From NCBI GenBank assembly GCA_032622095.1, contig CP136069.1, forward strand, positions 156,915,043 to 156,979,042: a stretch of 64,000 nt of DNA, written 5' to 3'. The number at the start of each line of letters is the position of its first letter. Position 1 is the first letter of the stretch. A program made the translations under genes and the position numbers. Origin of the DNA: Siphonodentalium dalli (taxonomy: Eukaryota > Mollusca > Scaphopoda > Gadilida > Siphonodentaliidae). A model generated the notes under the pieces. That model was given only the letters and a program-made list of their open reading frames with translations. It was not told the origin of the DNA and made no database searches. Below, piece by piece: positions 21,120-31,858 of the stretch.

Positions 21120-21480
21120 TGTTAACTTATCTTATCTTATCTGTGGATCTCGGCACTGACTCAATATAGAGAGTTCGGCTTGTAGTCGCTGTCAACACAG
21201 CATTATAAGTTCGATGCTCACCGGCGGACTGCTGAGTTTCACAACAGTGGCTAGGTTTCGTGTTAAGCGGAGAGTGACTGTAGGGTTATGCGCTGCTCAA
21301 ATCTCGTGCCTATTTGTGACCCTTGAGCAAGGTCACTTGTACAGTGTTTGCTTAGTCATACCTAGATGTTAAATAGGCACCTGTATTGTTGGGTGACAGG
21401 AAGTTAGTGTGAAGTTGTGTGGATGTGCATGTAAATATCACAGCTTTAGTGAAGTGCCTATAATATGACAACACTCGGGG
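21120..21480 (+). repeat. SINE-like sequence
   Basis: Starts at a CTTAT run. It contains the phrase GACCCTTGAGCAAGGTCACT, a motif often seen in animal SINE bodies, and a stretch with TAAATAGGCACCTGTATTG. No coding frame. Boundaries are approximate and the tRNA head is not clear. Confidence 0.35.
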
Positions 21481-21496
21481 AAAAGGGCTTCCCTTA

Positions 21497-21734
21497 TAAC
21501 CCTTTCATGAATGAAAGATGCGCTGGTGCAGCATTAAAGATCCTGTGCCAGTGCATTCTCTTATATATGCAAGTCTGCCATAGGGAGTCTGGCATATATA
21601 AGAGAATGCACTGGATTACAAGGTCAAGGTAAATAATGTTAGGCTCTTTAATGTATTCTCTTATATATGCAAGAGAATGCATTGGCACAGGGTTTTCAAA
21701 AAATTTCAGGAAGCTCCAGTCATGGAAGGGTTAA
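21497..21734. mobile_element. Palindrome MITE, type D (copy 1)
   Basis: Ends AACCCTTTCATGA ... TCATGGAAGGGTTAA, with inner GCGCTGGTGCAGCAT on one side and TTTCAGGAAGCTCCAGTCAT on the other. First hairpin about 21543-21615; the second is shortened (TCTTATATATGCAAGAGAAT), having lost its loop half. Confidence 0.8.
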
Positions 21735-21737
21735 GGA

Positions 21738-21815
21738 TGTCCTTGTAGTTGAGGTGGTTAAGTCATGGATACCGTCATTACAGTCTGGTCTGGGTTCAAA
21801 TGCTGACATGGGTGA
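21738..21815 (+). repeat. tRNA-like head of a SINE
   Basis: TAGTTGAGGTGGTTAAGTCA resembles an A box, and GGGTTCAAATGCTGA about 35 bases later resembles a B box. It does not fold as a clean tRNA (acceptor arms do not pair), so a SINE promoter is more likely than a tRNA gene. Confidence 0.35.
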
Positions 21816-22082
21816 AAATTGGGACCGATTTTCAAGCTTGATTTGAGTTGATAGTATGAGTCAGTTATCACCAGGCCATAGTTGTCATAGACTGCTGCAT
21901 TAGGATTTTAGACCAGTTAGGGCCCCATTATACAGTGCCTCCATAAATCTGATTTATCTATCAAATGATGAAAAGCGGCAGCTAATCAGTAGTTGTCCCT
22001 ATATCAGAAATAACATTACTTAAGATCTTTTATACATTGTAATATTACGGATCCACAGAGTATACCATTTTATTGTCCTTAC

Positions 22083-22328
22083 CATCATATCATAGGTCAC
22101 ACCTTCTCGAGCATGGAAATGTTTCTTTGACTTTTTGAATTCTATCACATACGGCGTGCTGATAAAATGTGCAGATTTGTCACGAATTTTCTCCAATTTC
22201 CCTGTGTGGAAGTCCTTGACCTTAGCCTCGACGACCAGAGCCGATCCAGTATACTCTCGGTCTGATAACTTATTCAGGCCTGCGTCATGTCGTGAGAATG
22301 AGAAGTTCGTCCACCCTTTATCTTTAAG
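22083..22328 (-). CDS. C3: C3-like exon: MG3 end to MG4 start
   Basis: 246 nt, 82 codons, phase 0/0; acceptor ATTTTTCAG, donor ATG|GTAAGG. The middle part (SALVVEAKVKDFHTGK) is the MG3 'V-x-A-x-V-x-x-x-x-T-G' strand, and ISTPYVIEFKKSKKHFH is the MG3-MG4 linker followed by the F-x-P/A-G-x-x-Y edge of MG4. NFS is a potential N-glycosylation site. It is the longest exon seen. A MITE-derived satellite array begins about 80 bp upstream of its acceptor. Confidence 0.9.
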
Positions 22329-22407
22329 CTGAAAAATAAAATGCCTTTGATGATTGCATACTAAAGTTAGAAACCATTTTCAAAAGAATTTCAATAGTTA
22401 GCCAATT

Positions 22408-22655
22408 AACCCTTTCCATACTCATTGACGAGTAGTTATCCCTGGGCAAATGTTCAGATAATTTCAACAAAAGACCATCGGTCGTTTGTTGAATAATTAT
22501 CTGAACATTTCCCACCAATAATAGGAATCCTTCTGCACATTCTATTATCTGTCGTCTGCTTATGTTTCTATATTTATACAATATACCTCCAAATGAATAA
22601 TAGACCATTCCAATATATACTTCAAACTGGATAAAAGAATCCACTTAGTATTAAT
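22408..22655. mobile_element. MITE remnant that founded the 68-bp satellite
   Basis: TTAACCCTTTCCATACTCATTGACGAGTAGTTATCC is the inverted form of the satellite unit end. It is followed by unique interior (CCCACCAATAATAGGAATCC, TATTATCTGTCGTCTG). The satellite then supplies the other terminal repeat. A single-copy relative with the same interior lies at 52360-52560. Confidence 0.65.
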
Positions 22656-23995
22656 ATCTTAACATTTCCTAAGAGATAACTACTCATCAATGAGTATTTA
22701 GTATAGAAAGGGTTAAATTTATTATCTTAACATTTTCTATGGGATAACTACTCATCAATGAGTATTTAGTTTAGAAAGGGTTAAATATATTATCTTAACA
22801 TTTTCTATGGGATAACTACTCATCAATGAGTATTTAGTATAGAAAGGGTTAAATATATTATCTTAACATTTTCTATGGGATAACTACTCATCAATGAGTA
22901 TTTAGTATAGAAAGGGTTAAATATATTATCTTAACATTTTCTATGGGATAACTACTCATCAATGAGTATTTAGTATAGAAAGGGTTAAATATATTATCTT
23001 AACATTTTCTATGGGATAACTACTCATCAATGAGTATTTAGTATAGAAAGGGTTAAATATATTATCTTAACATTTTCTATGGGATAACTACTCATCAATG
23101 AGTATTTAGTATAGAAAGGGTTAAATATATTATCTTAACATTTTCTATGGGATAACTACTCATCAATGAGTATTTAGTATAGAAAGGGTTAAATATATTA
23201 TCTTAACATTTTCTATGGGATAACTACTCATCAATGAGTATTTAGTATAGAAAGGGTTAAATTTATTATCTGAACATTTCCTATAGGATAACTACTCATC
23301 AAAGAGTATTTAGTATAGAAAGGATTAAACTTATTATCTGAACATTTCCTATGGGATAACTACTCATCAATGATTATTTAGTATAGAAAGGTTTAAATTT
23401 ATTATCTGAACATTTCCTATGGGATAACTACACATCAATGAGTATTTAGTATAGAATGGGTTAAATTTAGTATCTGAACATTTCCTATGGGATAACTACT
23501 CATCAATGAGCATTAGTATTGAAAGGGTTACATATAATATCTGAATATTTTGTATAGGATAACTACTCATCAATGAGTTATTATGAGTATTTAGTATAGA
23601 AAGGTTAAATTTAATATCTGAACATTTCCTAAGAGATAACTATACTCATCAATGAGTATTTAGTATAGAAAGGTTTAAGTTTAGTATCTGAACATTTCCT
23701 AAGAGATAACTACTCATCAATGAGTATTTAGTATAGAAAGGGTTAAACTTATTATCTGAACATGTTCTAAGAGATAACTACTCATCAATGAGTATTTAGT
23801 ATAGAAAGGATTAAATTTATTATCTGAACATTCCTATGGGATAACTAATCATCAATGAGTATTTAGTATAGAAAGGGTTAAATTTATTATCTGAACATTT
23901 CCTATAGGATAACTACTCATCAATGAGTATTTGGTGGGGAAAGGGTTATATTTAGTATCTGAACATTTCATAACAGATAACTACTCATCAACTAG
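22656..23995 (+). repeat. 68-bp satellite, block 1 (~20 units)
   Basis: Unit about TAACATTTTCTATGGGATAA, CTACTCATCAATGAGTATTT, AGTATAGAAAGGGTTAAATA, TATTATCT. The central eight or so units are almost identical; units toward the right end are diverged (homogenised centre, decayed edge). ATTGATGAGT/ACTCATCAAT is palindromic within each unit. Confidence 0.95.
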
Positions 23996-24872
23996 AATGC
24001 ACTCAGAGAGATGCCAACGTGCGCACAAATGTAATAAACAATAATTTAAAAAATAATTTTACTGTATTTTACTTAATTTATTTAATTTAATTTAATGTTA
24101 GCAAAAATAGACAATTACCATTTCTCATTTCATCACAGATAAAATGCAAATTACTATATTAATCATTTAAGTAATTAAAACCAATTCCATGTTGCCGAAA
24201 GGATGAGACTTTAATATCGATTACATTTTTTTCAGCGGCATATTTTCATTTTCATTTTCCGATAGTCAAAGTTGACCAAAGGAGCAATTATAAGAAATAA
24301 TTAATATTATTTGTGTAAATATTGATAGCAGCCAATATGCAACAATAAATATCAATAATTAATCAATAATTAATCAATAACGATCATTTTATGTAATAAT
24401 AAACTCTTCAAACGGTGTTTGTGTCAACAAATGCGTTTTGTTTTGTGTTACGTCATTCGTCGTATTTGACCCGGAACTCGGCTGAAGGTTAGGCTATTCA
24501 GCATATTGCGTCGAATTACGAAATCGCGTTTTGAATGTCTCTTTTCCTGCACGATAAAAAGAGGTCTTCGCACGAACCAAAAATGATAAAACTTCCCAAT
24601 TATAAGTAAAAATACCCAAATGAAGGAGTCTATGTAGGTCCCGAAGGAGTCTATAGACTCTTTGATGTACAGTTCTGATGGAGAAAATGTAGGTCGATCT
24701 ATTTTTGTCATAACTCTAGACGTATTTTGACATAGCAAAAACGCGGCACAGTAAAAATGTCAGAACGCCACGAGGTTTTACGTCGTTTTTGGTGACGTCA
24801 TGGAGTGAAACGGAGTAGGGTGACACCAACGTACGAATCTGTCTGATCGCCATACTGTTGCGCGAGCGCATG
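23996..24872. mobile_element. Insert interrupting the satellite
   Basis: 877 bp of unrelated sequence replaces the junction CTCATCA|ATGAGTA of one unit without loss. Ends show weak inverted similarity (ATGCACTCAGAG / ATGCGCTCGCGC). AT-rich left half, CpG-rich right half with TGACGTCA at 24793 and open frames of ~95 codons without recognisable domains. Probably a transposon. Confidence 0.5.
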
Positions 24873-25445
24873 TAATGAGTATTTAATATAGCAAGGGTTA
24901 TATTTACTATCTGAACATTTCCTAAGAGATAACTACTCATCAAAAAGTATTTTTGAAAGGGTTAAATTTATTATCTGAACATTTCCTGTGGGATAACTAC
25001 TCATCAATGAGTATTTAGTATAGAAAGCTTAGGTTACATTTATTATCTGAACATTTCCTATTGGATAACTACTCATCAATGAGTATTTAGTATAGAAAGG
25101 GTTAAATTTATTATCTGAACATTTCCTAATGGATAACTACTCATCAATGAGTATTTAGTATAGAAAGGATTATATTTATTATCTGAACATTTTCTATGGG
25201 ATAACTACTCATCAATGAGTATTTAGTATAGAAAGGATTATATTTATTATCTGAACATTTTCTATGGGATAACTACTCATCAATGAGTATTTAGTGGGGA
25301 AAGTGTTAAATTTAGTATATGAACATTTCTTAAGAGATAACTACTCATCGATTAATATTTAGTGAGGAAAATATTATATTTAGTATCTGAACATTTCCTA
25401 AGAGATAACTACTCATCAATGAGTATTTAGTCTAGAAAGGGTTAA
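24873..25445 (+). repeat. 68-bp satellite, block 2 (~8 units)
   Basis: Continuation of block 1 in the same phase after the insert. More diverged (GATTAATATTTAGTGAGG and others). Ends at GTCTAGAAAGGGTTAA. Confidence 0.93.
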
Positions 25446-26038
25446 TACTTTAGTAACAGATTTCATTCCCATTTATATATTTATATTTTATTCATTTATT
25501 TGAATATTTCTACATCTGAAGTATAGACCTAATATGGAAGTAAATAGAACTAATTCAGAAACACCATATGTAAAGATAAAAATTTTGGCCAGTCTGGGCA
25601 GGATATTGTCCATATCCGTAGTAGTAATTGTGATTTTGCGAAAGAATCGCCCACTGCACTTAATACAGCAGGGTTTCCTCTATGGGAGCAGCGGGTCCCT
25701 TTTAAGGTCCCTTTCCCCTCACCCAAATTTCCCCTCCAACATATTTTCCCACAGGATCCACAAATTAATCCCTACAACACATGTGTATACCTGCAACTAA
25801 ATAAAACCAACAGGGAGTAATAAACGAAGATTATTTTATTTGCCCATTAAAGCTGACCACTTGTGAACTATTTGGCAGGAAACCAAAGCTTTCCAGGGCT
25901 ACACACATTGACAATTATTATTGCCGTATTCTGACAGATATCAGAGCATGCAGACATCACTAAAAGCCACATGGTTGATTCTGTCTGATTACATTGTGAT
26001 TACGTTCTCAACTAACACTCTGTTCTGACTGGTTCTCA

Positions 26039-26291
26039 TTAACCCTTTGAGTGCCAGGGGCCGATCTCATCGGCCCTAAACCTACAAAATAAGTCTGTTA
26101 AAGAATATAAGAATAAATTATTGAAATTGAAAAAATTGTAAAAAAAAAAAAAAATATATATATATTTTTTAGGCCAATGCATTCTCTTATATATGCGAGG
26201 CGACCTATGGTCGACTCGCATATATAAGAGAATGCATTGGCACTGGGTATATGGGTTGATACAAAAATCGACCTGGCACTCAAAGGGTTAA
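26039..26291. mobile_element. Palindrome MITE, type C (copy 1)
   Basis: TIR TTAACCCTTTGAGTGCCAGG / CCTGGCACTCAAAGGGTTAA (perfect 20 bp). One end has a short GGCCGATCTCATCGGCC hairpin; the other has a single copy of the ~75 bp hairpin (about 26172-26248). Contains an A run at 26136. Confidence 0.85.
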
Positions 26292-26714
26292 GGATTATGT
26301 AGACGAGGTCCAGATGTTAGCCACTGAAGAACAATCAGGAATATTTCATGGTATAACAGGTTGTTATGAAAGTAGTGAAGTCGGATGTAAATTGAGAATT
26401 TTAACATTAACAATTTCCTCTACCAATGTTGGTGGCGGTACAAAATAATTTCAGTTCACTTATTTTTCCCATGAATTTACCTTGACGTTTTGTCCCAAAA
26501 TTTACATACCTGAATACTAGTAGATATTTGCAGTTTTATGGACTGAGATTTCTCCCAGCATCAATAGGAGTACCATTCCCCCAATCCCTTGCGGAAACCC
26601 TGCTTATAGACACTGCGACCCTCAAAAAACAAATGACAAACTTGCCCACATATACACATGATTCAGTTATATATATGCTTGACTATTACATTTTCCATAG
26701 TTTGTTTTTTTTAC

Positions 26715-26811
26715 CTTCAGCTTCATTCTATGGAACCAAAATTTCTGAGATTTTCCTTTTATCCAGAATGTCAAGACCACACTCCCAATAACTGGCTTTC
26801 CATAGGTGTAC
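26715..26811 (-). CDS. C3: C3-like exon: MG3 YTYGKPV segment
   Basis: 97 nt; acceptor TTCTTGCAG, donor AAG|GTAAAA. Begins with the last base of Arg, then YTYGKPVIGSVVLTFW, the family's most recognisable MG3 motif ('Y-x-Y-G-K-P-V-x-G'). It is rich in Lys/Arg and Trp/Phe after that. Leaves in phase 0. From here every junction down to the exon at 6842-6916 is phase 0. Confidence 0.92.
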
Positions 26812-26839
26812 CTGCAAGAAAATTGGAAGCAAAGATTAA

Positions 26840-27232
26840 AGTGATGTAAAACACTCTGGTAGGGTGATCAAATAGAAATGAAGAATAATCTTGCTCAAAG
26901 TAATTATTTTTACAAATATTATATCCAAATTGACAACACACACCATTATTCTTATATATTAATTAAATGCAGTTACTCTCGATCGCGAAATCTTTTTCAT
27001 TAGTTTATCACTGATAGTTGCGTCCCGAATCTAGAAGTAAATATTTACAATTGCAGTTCGGACGATGTTTTCTACGAAGTGGTATGGCCTATTTGCTTGA
27101 GATTTTTCGGCAATGTTAGTAACATGCTACATTCCTCCAGTTGGTATAGCACCTGAATACTAACTTGTCAGTTTCATGCACCGAACAAGTACATAATATG
27201 TCTTTAAAGACATATTGTGGACTTATTTCAAT
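26840..27232 (+). repeat. Dispersed ~400 bp repeat, copy 1
   Basis: GGTGATCAAATAGAAATG, AAGTAAATATTTACAATTG, GCTACATTCCTCC, CATAATATGTCTTTAA. Matches 46575-46945 in the same order at ~80-85%. No frame. It starts ~50 bp after the C3-like exon at 26715-26811 (upstream on its strand). Confidence 0.75.
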
Positions 27233-27235
27233 AAA

Positions 27236-27451
27236 TACAGTAATGCTCTAATTAATGACTCCATAACCAGAGCAGAATTATGGGTAACTTTTCAGGATTT
27301 AGTCGGAAATATGGCTTGTTGCCATTCATCGGAAAGCTCTCGGCGAGAGCTTTCCGATGAATGGCAACAAGCCATATTTCCGACTAAATCCTGAAAAGTT
27401 ACCCATAATTCTGCTCTGGTTATGGAGTCGGTTAATTAGAGCATTACTGTA
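27236..27451. mobile_element. Tc1/mariner-like foldback MITE, copy 4
   Basis: 216 bp near-perfect palindrome from TACAGTAATGCTCTAATTAA to its reverse complement. Centre at CTCTCGGCGAGAG. TA at each end is compatible with a TA target duplication, as for Tc1/mariner. Young copy: arms differ by only a few bases. Confidence 0.85.
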
Positions 27452-27454
27452 ACA

Positions 27455-27635
27455 CTGATGAATTAGCACCCAGACCTTATCTCCAATGGAAGAACGTATC
27501 AATTAAAATAAGATTGTCAACAATTCCAACCACATTGACTGTACCATCTCAGAGAACACAACACTTGAATTATGCACAAATGTTAATATTTAGCACTTTA
27601 TTCATGACAAACTAAATGGCCAATAAACGTATGTC
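27455..27635 (+). repeat. Dispersed repeat, copy 2
   Basis: Same sequence as 17440-17605 (CAATTCCAACCACATTGACT). It begins right after the MITE at 27236-27451. Confidence 0.6.
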
Positions 27636-27639
27636 TGTA

Positions 27640-28335
27640 ATTGCGATAATATAGTCACTGCATACATACACAGACTGACAAAAGTGAGTTAATGGGTTTA
27701 TTTATACGGAACGAGTGTCAGCGATAATAATAGTCACTGCATACATACACATAATGACATGAGTGTGTTAATGGGTTTGTTTATATGGAACGAATGTTAG
27801 CGCGGAAGGTTAGAATGAGAGGCACAGTCCTTCCAAAATGGCACAAATGCTGTATCAATAAACCCATTAACACACGTGTTGTTCTGTGTTTATTACATGT
27901 CCTAGAATCCATGCATTAAAATACAGGCTTATAAGGTTTATTTAGGCACTTACAGGGCTTGATTTTGTCATGTATGATGATGCTTTTATTTTACAGTCCC
28001 GGTTTCATAGTTGAGGTGAACATCATGTATGTCATGTATGTTTATATTTTATATCAACGATATGCTTATGGAACATATGTTCCATACGGATTTGTAAATA
28101 TGGAACAGCAATAACACTGTACTTCTAGAAAAAGCGTGTAATAAATACACAGAACAAACGAGTGTGTTAATTGGTTTGTTGATACAGCATGAATGCATAC
28201 ACAGAAGAATAGAATGATAGCCGCAGCCTTGATTTCTATCCTTTTGCGATGGCACTCGTGCCATGGATGGCACTTGTTCCATATCGACAAACCTGTTAAC
28301 ACATGTATTGTTCTGTGTTCACAAATTGAATACAA
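27640..28335. repeat. Direct and inverted repeats with TAATGGGTTTGTTTATA
   Basis: A ~77 bp tandem duplication (about 27645-27800, GTCACTGCATACATACACA) is followed by two inverted arms: CACAGAACAAACGAGTGTGT (28159) faces AACACATGTATTGTTCTGTG (28299), and 27850-27890 repeats the same arm. Probably a foldback transposon with internal rearrangement. Confidence 0.55.
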
Positions 28336-28439
28336 GAGGTGGCATCAGAGATGCTGTGTCTCGTTTTCGGTGGCTTACCGCCGGTGGCTACCGCCAATTG
28401 GTGTGCATCAGTATCGGTAGACTAATTAATAGGTAAAAT

Positions 28440-29192
28440 AAAAAAATGACTAATTAATGGCCATAACTCCATCAAATTTTATCGGGCCAGGCTGGTTTTC
28501 GAACTAGTCCGAAATATTCTTGGCAAGTATGTCTATTCCAAATTTTAAACAATTCGGAGGACGTTTGTTGAAGTTATCGCGCTAACGAGCTAAAAATTCA
28601 CGAAAAATGACTAATTAAGGGCCATAACTCTTATCAAATTTTATTGGGCCAGGCTGGTTTTCGAACTCGTCCAGGATATTATTGGAAGACACTTATATAC
28701 CAAATTTTAGTTGAATCAGATGACGTTTGTTGAAGTTATCGCGCTAACGAGCTCAAAATTACTACTTAAGGACCATAACTCTATCAAATTTTATCGGACC
28801 GGGCCGGTTTTCTAACTCGTCCGAGGTATTCTTGGGAGACACCTATATATCAAAATTTCAATCAAATAGGATGATGTTTGTTAAATTATTGCGCTAACGA
28901 GCTGAAAATTTGTGAAAAAATGACTAATTAAGGGCCATAACTCTATAAAATTTTATCGGACCTGGCCGGTTTTCGAACTCGACCGAGATATTCTTGGGAG
29001 ACACCTATATACCAAATTTCAATCAAATCGGATAACGTTTGTTGAAGTTATCGCGCTAACGAGCTGAAAATCAGTGAAAAATAAACGGTTGAGTTATAAG
29101 CAAAACACGTCGCCCGCCCGCCCGCCCGTCCGCCCGCCCACCGTCCCTCATCAAACTATAAGTCGAGTTTTGGAAAAAAACTCGACTAATAA
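28440..29192 (+). mobile_element. Pearl-like element with four monomers (ACTCGAC hairpin subfamily)
   Basis: Four ~155 bp monomers (GGGCCATAACTCTATCAAAT, TTTTCGAACTCGTCCGA, GTTATCGCGCTAACGAGCT), then (CGCC)n at 29108-29150, then a terminal hairpin AGTCGAGTTTT / AAAAACTCGACT. Tandem core + tetranucleotide + 3' hairpin is the layout of bivalve pearl elements. Confidence 0.75.
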
Positions 29193-29342
29193 AGACATAG
29201 TTAATTCAGAAACAGACAGTGTTTGTTCTTTCATGTGGGATGATGCTTTTAAGTTATAGTTTTCAGTTTCATGGCCTAGGCGATTGTCCTTTACGTAGTA
29301 TGGCACCAACATCCATCAACAAAATGCATATCACCCACGTGG

Positions 29343-29415
29343 GTCACACATATAAGAGAATGCACTGTCACAGGGTTTTCGCAAAATTTCAGGAATCTCC
29401 AGTTATGAATGGTTA
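29343..29415. mobile_element. Palindrome MITE type D, end fragment
   Basis: ACATATAAGAGAATGCACTG, then CACAGGGTTTTCGCAAAATT, then CAGGAATCTCCAGTTATGAA and GGTTAAC: half a hairpin plus one outer end. About 40 bp downstream of a C3-like donor (29456). Confidence 0.55.
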
Positions 29416-29456
29416 ACTGGCCTTAGATATTTTTGGCATTCTATTATTATTCAAAC

Positions 29457-29541
29457 CTTGCCTGCACCTGTCCTGAAATGTTGCCGTGCTTGGGTAGAAT
29501 GTAATCAGGTGTCCGCAGCTTCACTTCAAACTCTGGTAACA
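29457..29541 (-). CDS. C3: C3-like exon: MG3 start
   Basis: 85 nt; acceptor ATTTCAG, donor AAG|GTTTGA. Encodes (V)LPEFEVKLRTPDYILP, then a short tail with NIS (a potential N-glycosylation site) and GQVQA. 'VLPxFEV' opens MG3 throughout the alpha-2-macroglobulin superfamily. The donor at 29456 was chosen over GGACAG|GTGCAG because only it gives the conserved A-R-Y-T-Y-G-K-P across the junction and keeps frame (phase 2). Confidence 0.9.
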
Positions 29542-29989
29542 CTGAAATGATATGAAATATTAACATATATAACACATGAGTACCAAGAAAACAAGAGGTA
29601 CAGATCGTACATGAAGCCACATCCATCACCGATTGCTACTCATTGATGAGCAGCGATCAGAGAAGGATGTGGTGTCTAGCATCAGACATGCTATGGTCAA
29701 GAAAATTTGTGCTTCAGAAAAAACCCACCAACCAAATTATCAGTCAAAATTGGATTGCGTTTGTTAGAGTTACCACGTGTACATAATGAAGCCACATTCC
29801 TAATTTTATCAAAAGCTGATAACGTTTGTTAAAGTTATTCACTTACGGCGCAAAATAGACACCCAGTAAACAGTCCAGGAGGTATAATTCCAGAAACAAC
29901 TTTAGGCAGGACTCGTTTTCCAAACTCATGCAATAAATTTCATGAGTATAAGCCATGATCCAAATTTGGTGAAAATAAGATTACGTTTG

Positions 29990-30284
29990 TTAACCCTTTG
30001 AGTGCCAGGTCCGATTTTTGTATCAACCCATATACCCTGTGCCAATGCATTCTCTTATATATGCGAGTCGACCATAGGTAGCCTCGCATATATAAGAGAA
30101 TGCATTGGCCTAACAATTTTTCATCATTTGTTATTATTTTTTACAATTTTTTACAATTTTAATAAAAAAAATTAAATCTAAAAAAAAAAAAAAAAAAAAA
30201 AAAATTTTTTTATTTTTTTATGGCCCATTTTACAGACCGTAAATTAGGGCCGATGAGATCGGCCCCTGGCACTGAAAGGGTTAA
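29990..30284. mobile_element. Palindrome MITE, type C (copy 2)
   Basis: Same TIR, with one mismatch at the right end (GGCACTGAAAGGGTTAA). Hairpin at about 30037-30111, poly-A/T block at 30179-30215, GGGCCGATGAGATCGGCCCC hairpin before the right end. Orientation opposite to the 26039 copy. Inserted in a pearl-like monomer. Confidence 0.85.
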
Positions 30285-30813
30285 GTCATCAAGCTAACGT
30301 TGGAACATAGATGGACAGTCAGATGGAATGACATACAAATGGATACCCACTGTCTTTCATTAAACCATAGGTTACACAACTCAACCATCAAAGGTTATCT
30401 AAACTTAGTCAAGTGGGGTAGGATTCATTTCTCTCGGTTCATACTTCTTTATTTACTTTACTTTATTTAAAGACATATTAAGTATTTACTTCACTACTTC
30501 AAACTGCAATTTTATGACTGATCCATTGGAACCATTTGAAAAATGCACTATAAAATTATTATATTATATTGTCAAAATATTCAACATCCTTATTGTAGAA
30601 CAACATGTCCAATTCCAAACTACACAAAAATGTAAATAAACAGACCTTCATTCATCCAAAACAAATCACCGATAAACAAAACGAGAATGAATTCATCAAC
30701 GATAGTCACTTTATTTCATTTCTATGAAAGAATGGCGTTGTGTTCTGGCAATTTTGATACAAAATTCATTGGAATACATGTATCTGCATTGAGCAAGTTT
30801 ATTTCAAATCACT

Positions 30814-31263
30814 TTAACCCTTTGAGTGCCAGGTCGATTTTTGTATCAACCCATATACCATGTGCCAATGCATTCTCTTATATATGCGAGTCGACCATAG
30901 GTCACCTCGCATATATAAGAGAATGCATTGGCCAAACAATTTTTCATTATTTGTTATTATTTTTTACAATTATTTACAAGTTTAATAAATTTTTTCTTAT
31001 ATTCTTTAACAGACTTATTTTTTAGGTTTAGTGGGCATCAAAATTATTACTATGAATACTTGGTGATAGTTTTGAGTTATAACATGCCCCTAAGATTTTA
31101 TCCAGTTTGTTTTTAAATTCGTTATAGCATGCTTAAACATACCATAAAATATTCAACACTAAAAAAATCTAAAAAAACAAAAACAATTTTTTTTTTTTAG
31201 TGTTGATTTTACAGACTGTAAATTAGGGCCGATGAGATCGGCCCCTGGCACTCAAAGGGTTAA
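30814..31263. mobile_element. Palindrome MITE, type C (copy 3, with ~170 bp extra)
   Basis: Same TIR and hairpins as the 29990 copy, 530 bp away. The middle holds extra sequence (about 31030-31190) absent from the other two copies, so this may be the longer parent form or carry a nested insertion. Confidence 0.8.
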
Positions 31264-31411
31264 AGGCACACATTGTGTTTCGGCAATTTTTTTAAATCAT
31301 TATATTTACATTATCAAGGCATCACAATGAATTATAAAACAGACATTACAATCTAGGAAGGTGGACTACAGCTTTTTTTACTAGAACAATCTGAAAATAT
31401 TTTCATGTTAA

Positions 31412-31680
31412 AGGTACACAATCCAATTTGATCGTCCCTGTATCATCAGATTCCAACAACAGCAACATTTCTTCAAAAGACGCTTTAGTCATCAGAATCG
31501 ATTAATTACACATGTACCAAAAAATAATGCTAACCACTTTAAAATTTTCCAAAACGTGTTTAATATATCAATATTTTGTTCAACGCAATTTGGTATTGAG
31601 AGCATTTCGGTCGGCTTTTTCAAATATTTTCTAGGCCACCAAATATTCCAGGTGGTGAAAAATTATTATTTCTAAATATT
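31412..31680. repeat. Dispersed repeat (GTACACAATCC family), copy 3
   Basis: Contains both the left and middle parts (AAAGGTACACAATCCAATTT ... TCAATATTTTGTTCAACGCA, CCACCAAATATTCCAGGTGG). It ends next to the donor of the 43-nt C3-like exon. Confidence 0.65.
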
Positions 31681-31683
31681 TAC

Positions 31684-31726
31684 CATATTTGTTAACTTCA
31701 AACTCTTTCTGGGTGGTAGTTTGTAA
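31684..31726 (-). CDS. C3: C3-like micro-exon: MG2/MG3 junction
   Basis: 43 nt; acceptor TTTTCAG, donor ATG|GTAAAT. Codes TTTQKEFEVNKY plus the first base of Val. This is the end of MG2 (family pattern 'x-F-x-V-x-x-Y-V-L-P-x-F'), and the next exon supplies VLPEFEVKL. It is too short to be recognised alone; the phase match on both sides and the motif crossing the junction identify it. A dispersed repeat (31412-31680) ends right beside its donor. Confidence 0.9.
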
Positions 31727-31858
31727 CTGAAAAGTTAAAATAAAATTATCTATGATTAATAATAATAATTCAATGTGCAACATTCGATTTTGATGGCAAT
31801 TAAGTTTACTTTTTTGCTGCTGTATGTTTTGGCACATGAATTATTTTGAGCTGAAACA

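Noticed and set aside
24448-24943. Frames of 75-96 codons in the insert of the satellite
   Set aside because: No recognisable domain or codon pattern. Recorded as part of a probable transposon.
22656-25445. CRISPR-like array
   Set aside because: Units are contiguous 68-bp repeats without unique spacers, in an animal genome; it is a satellite.
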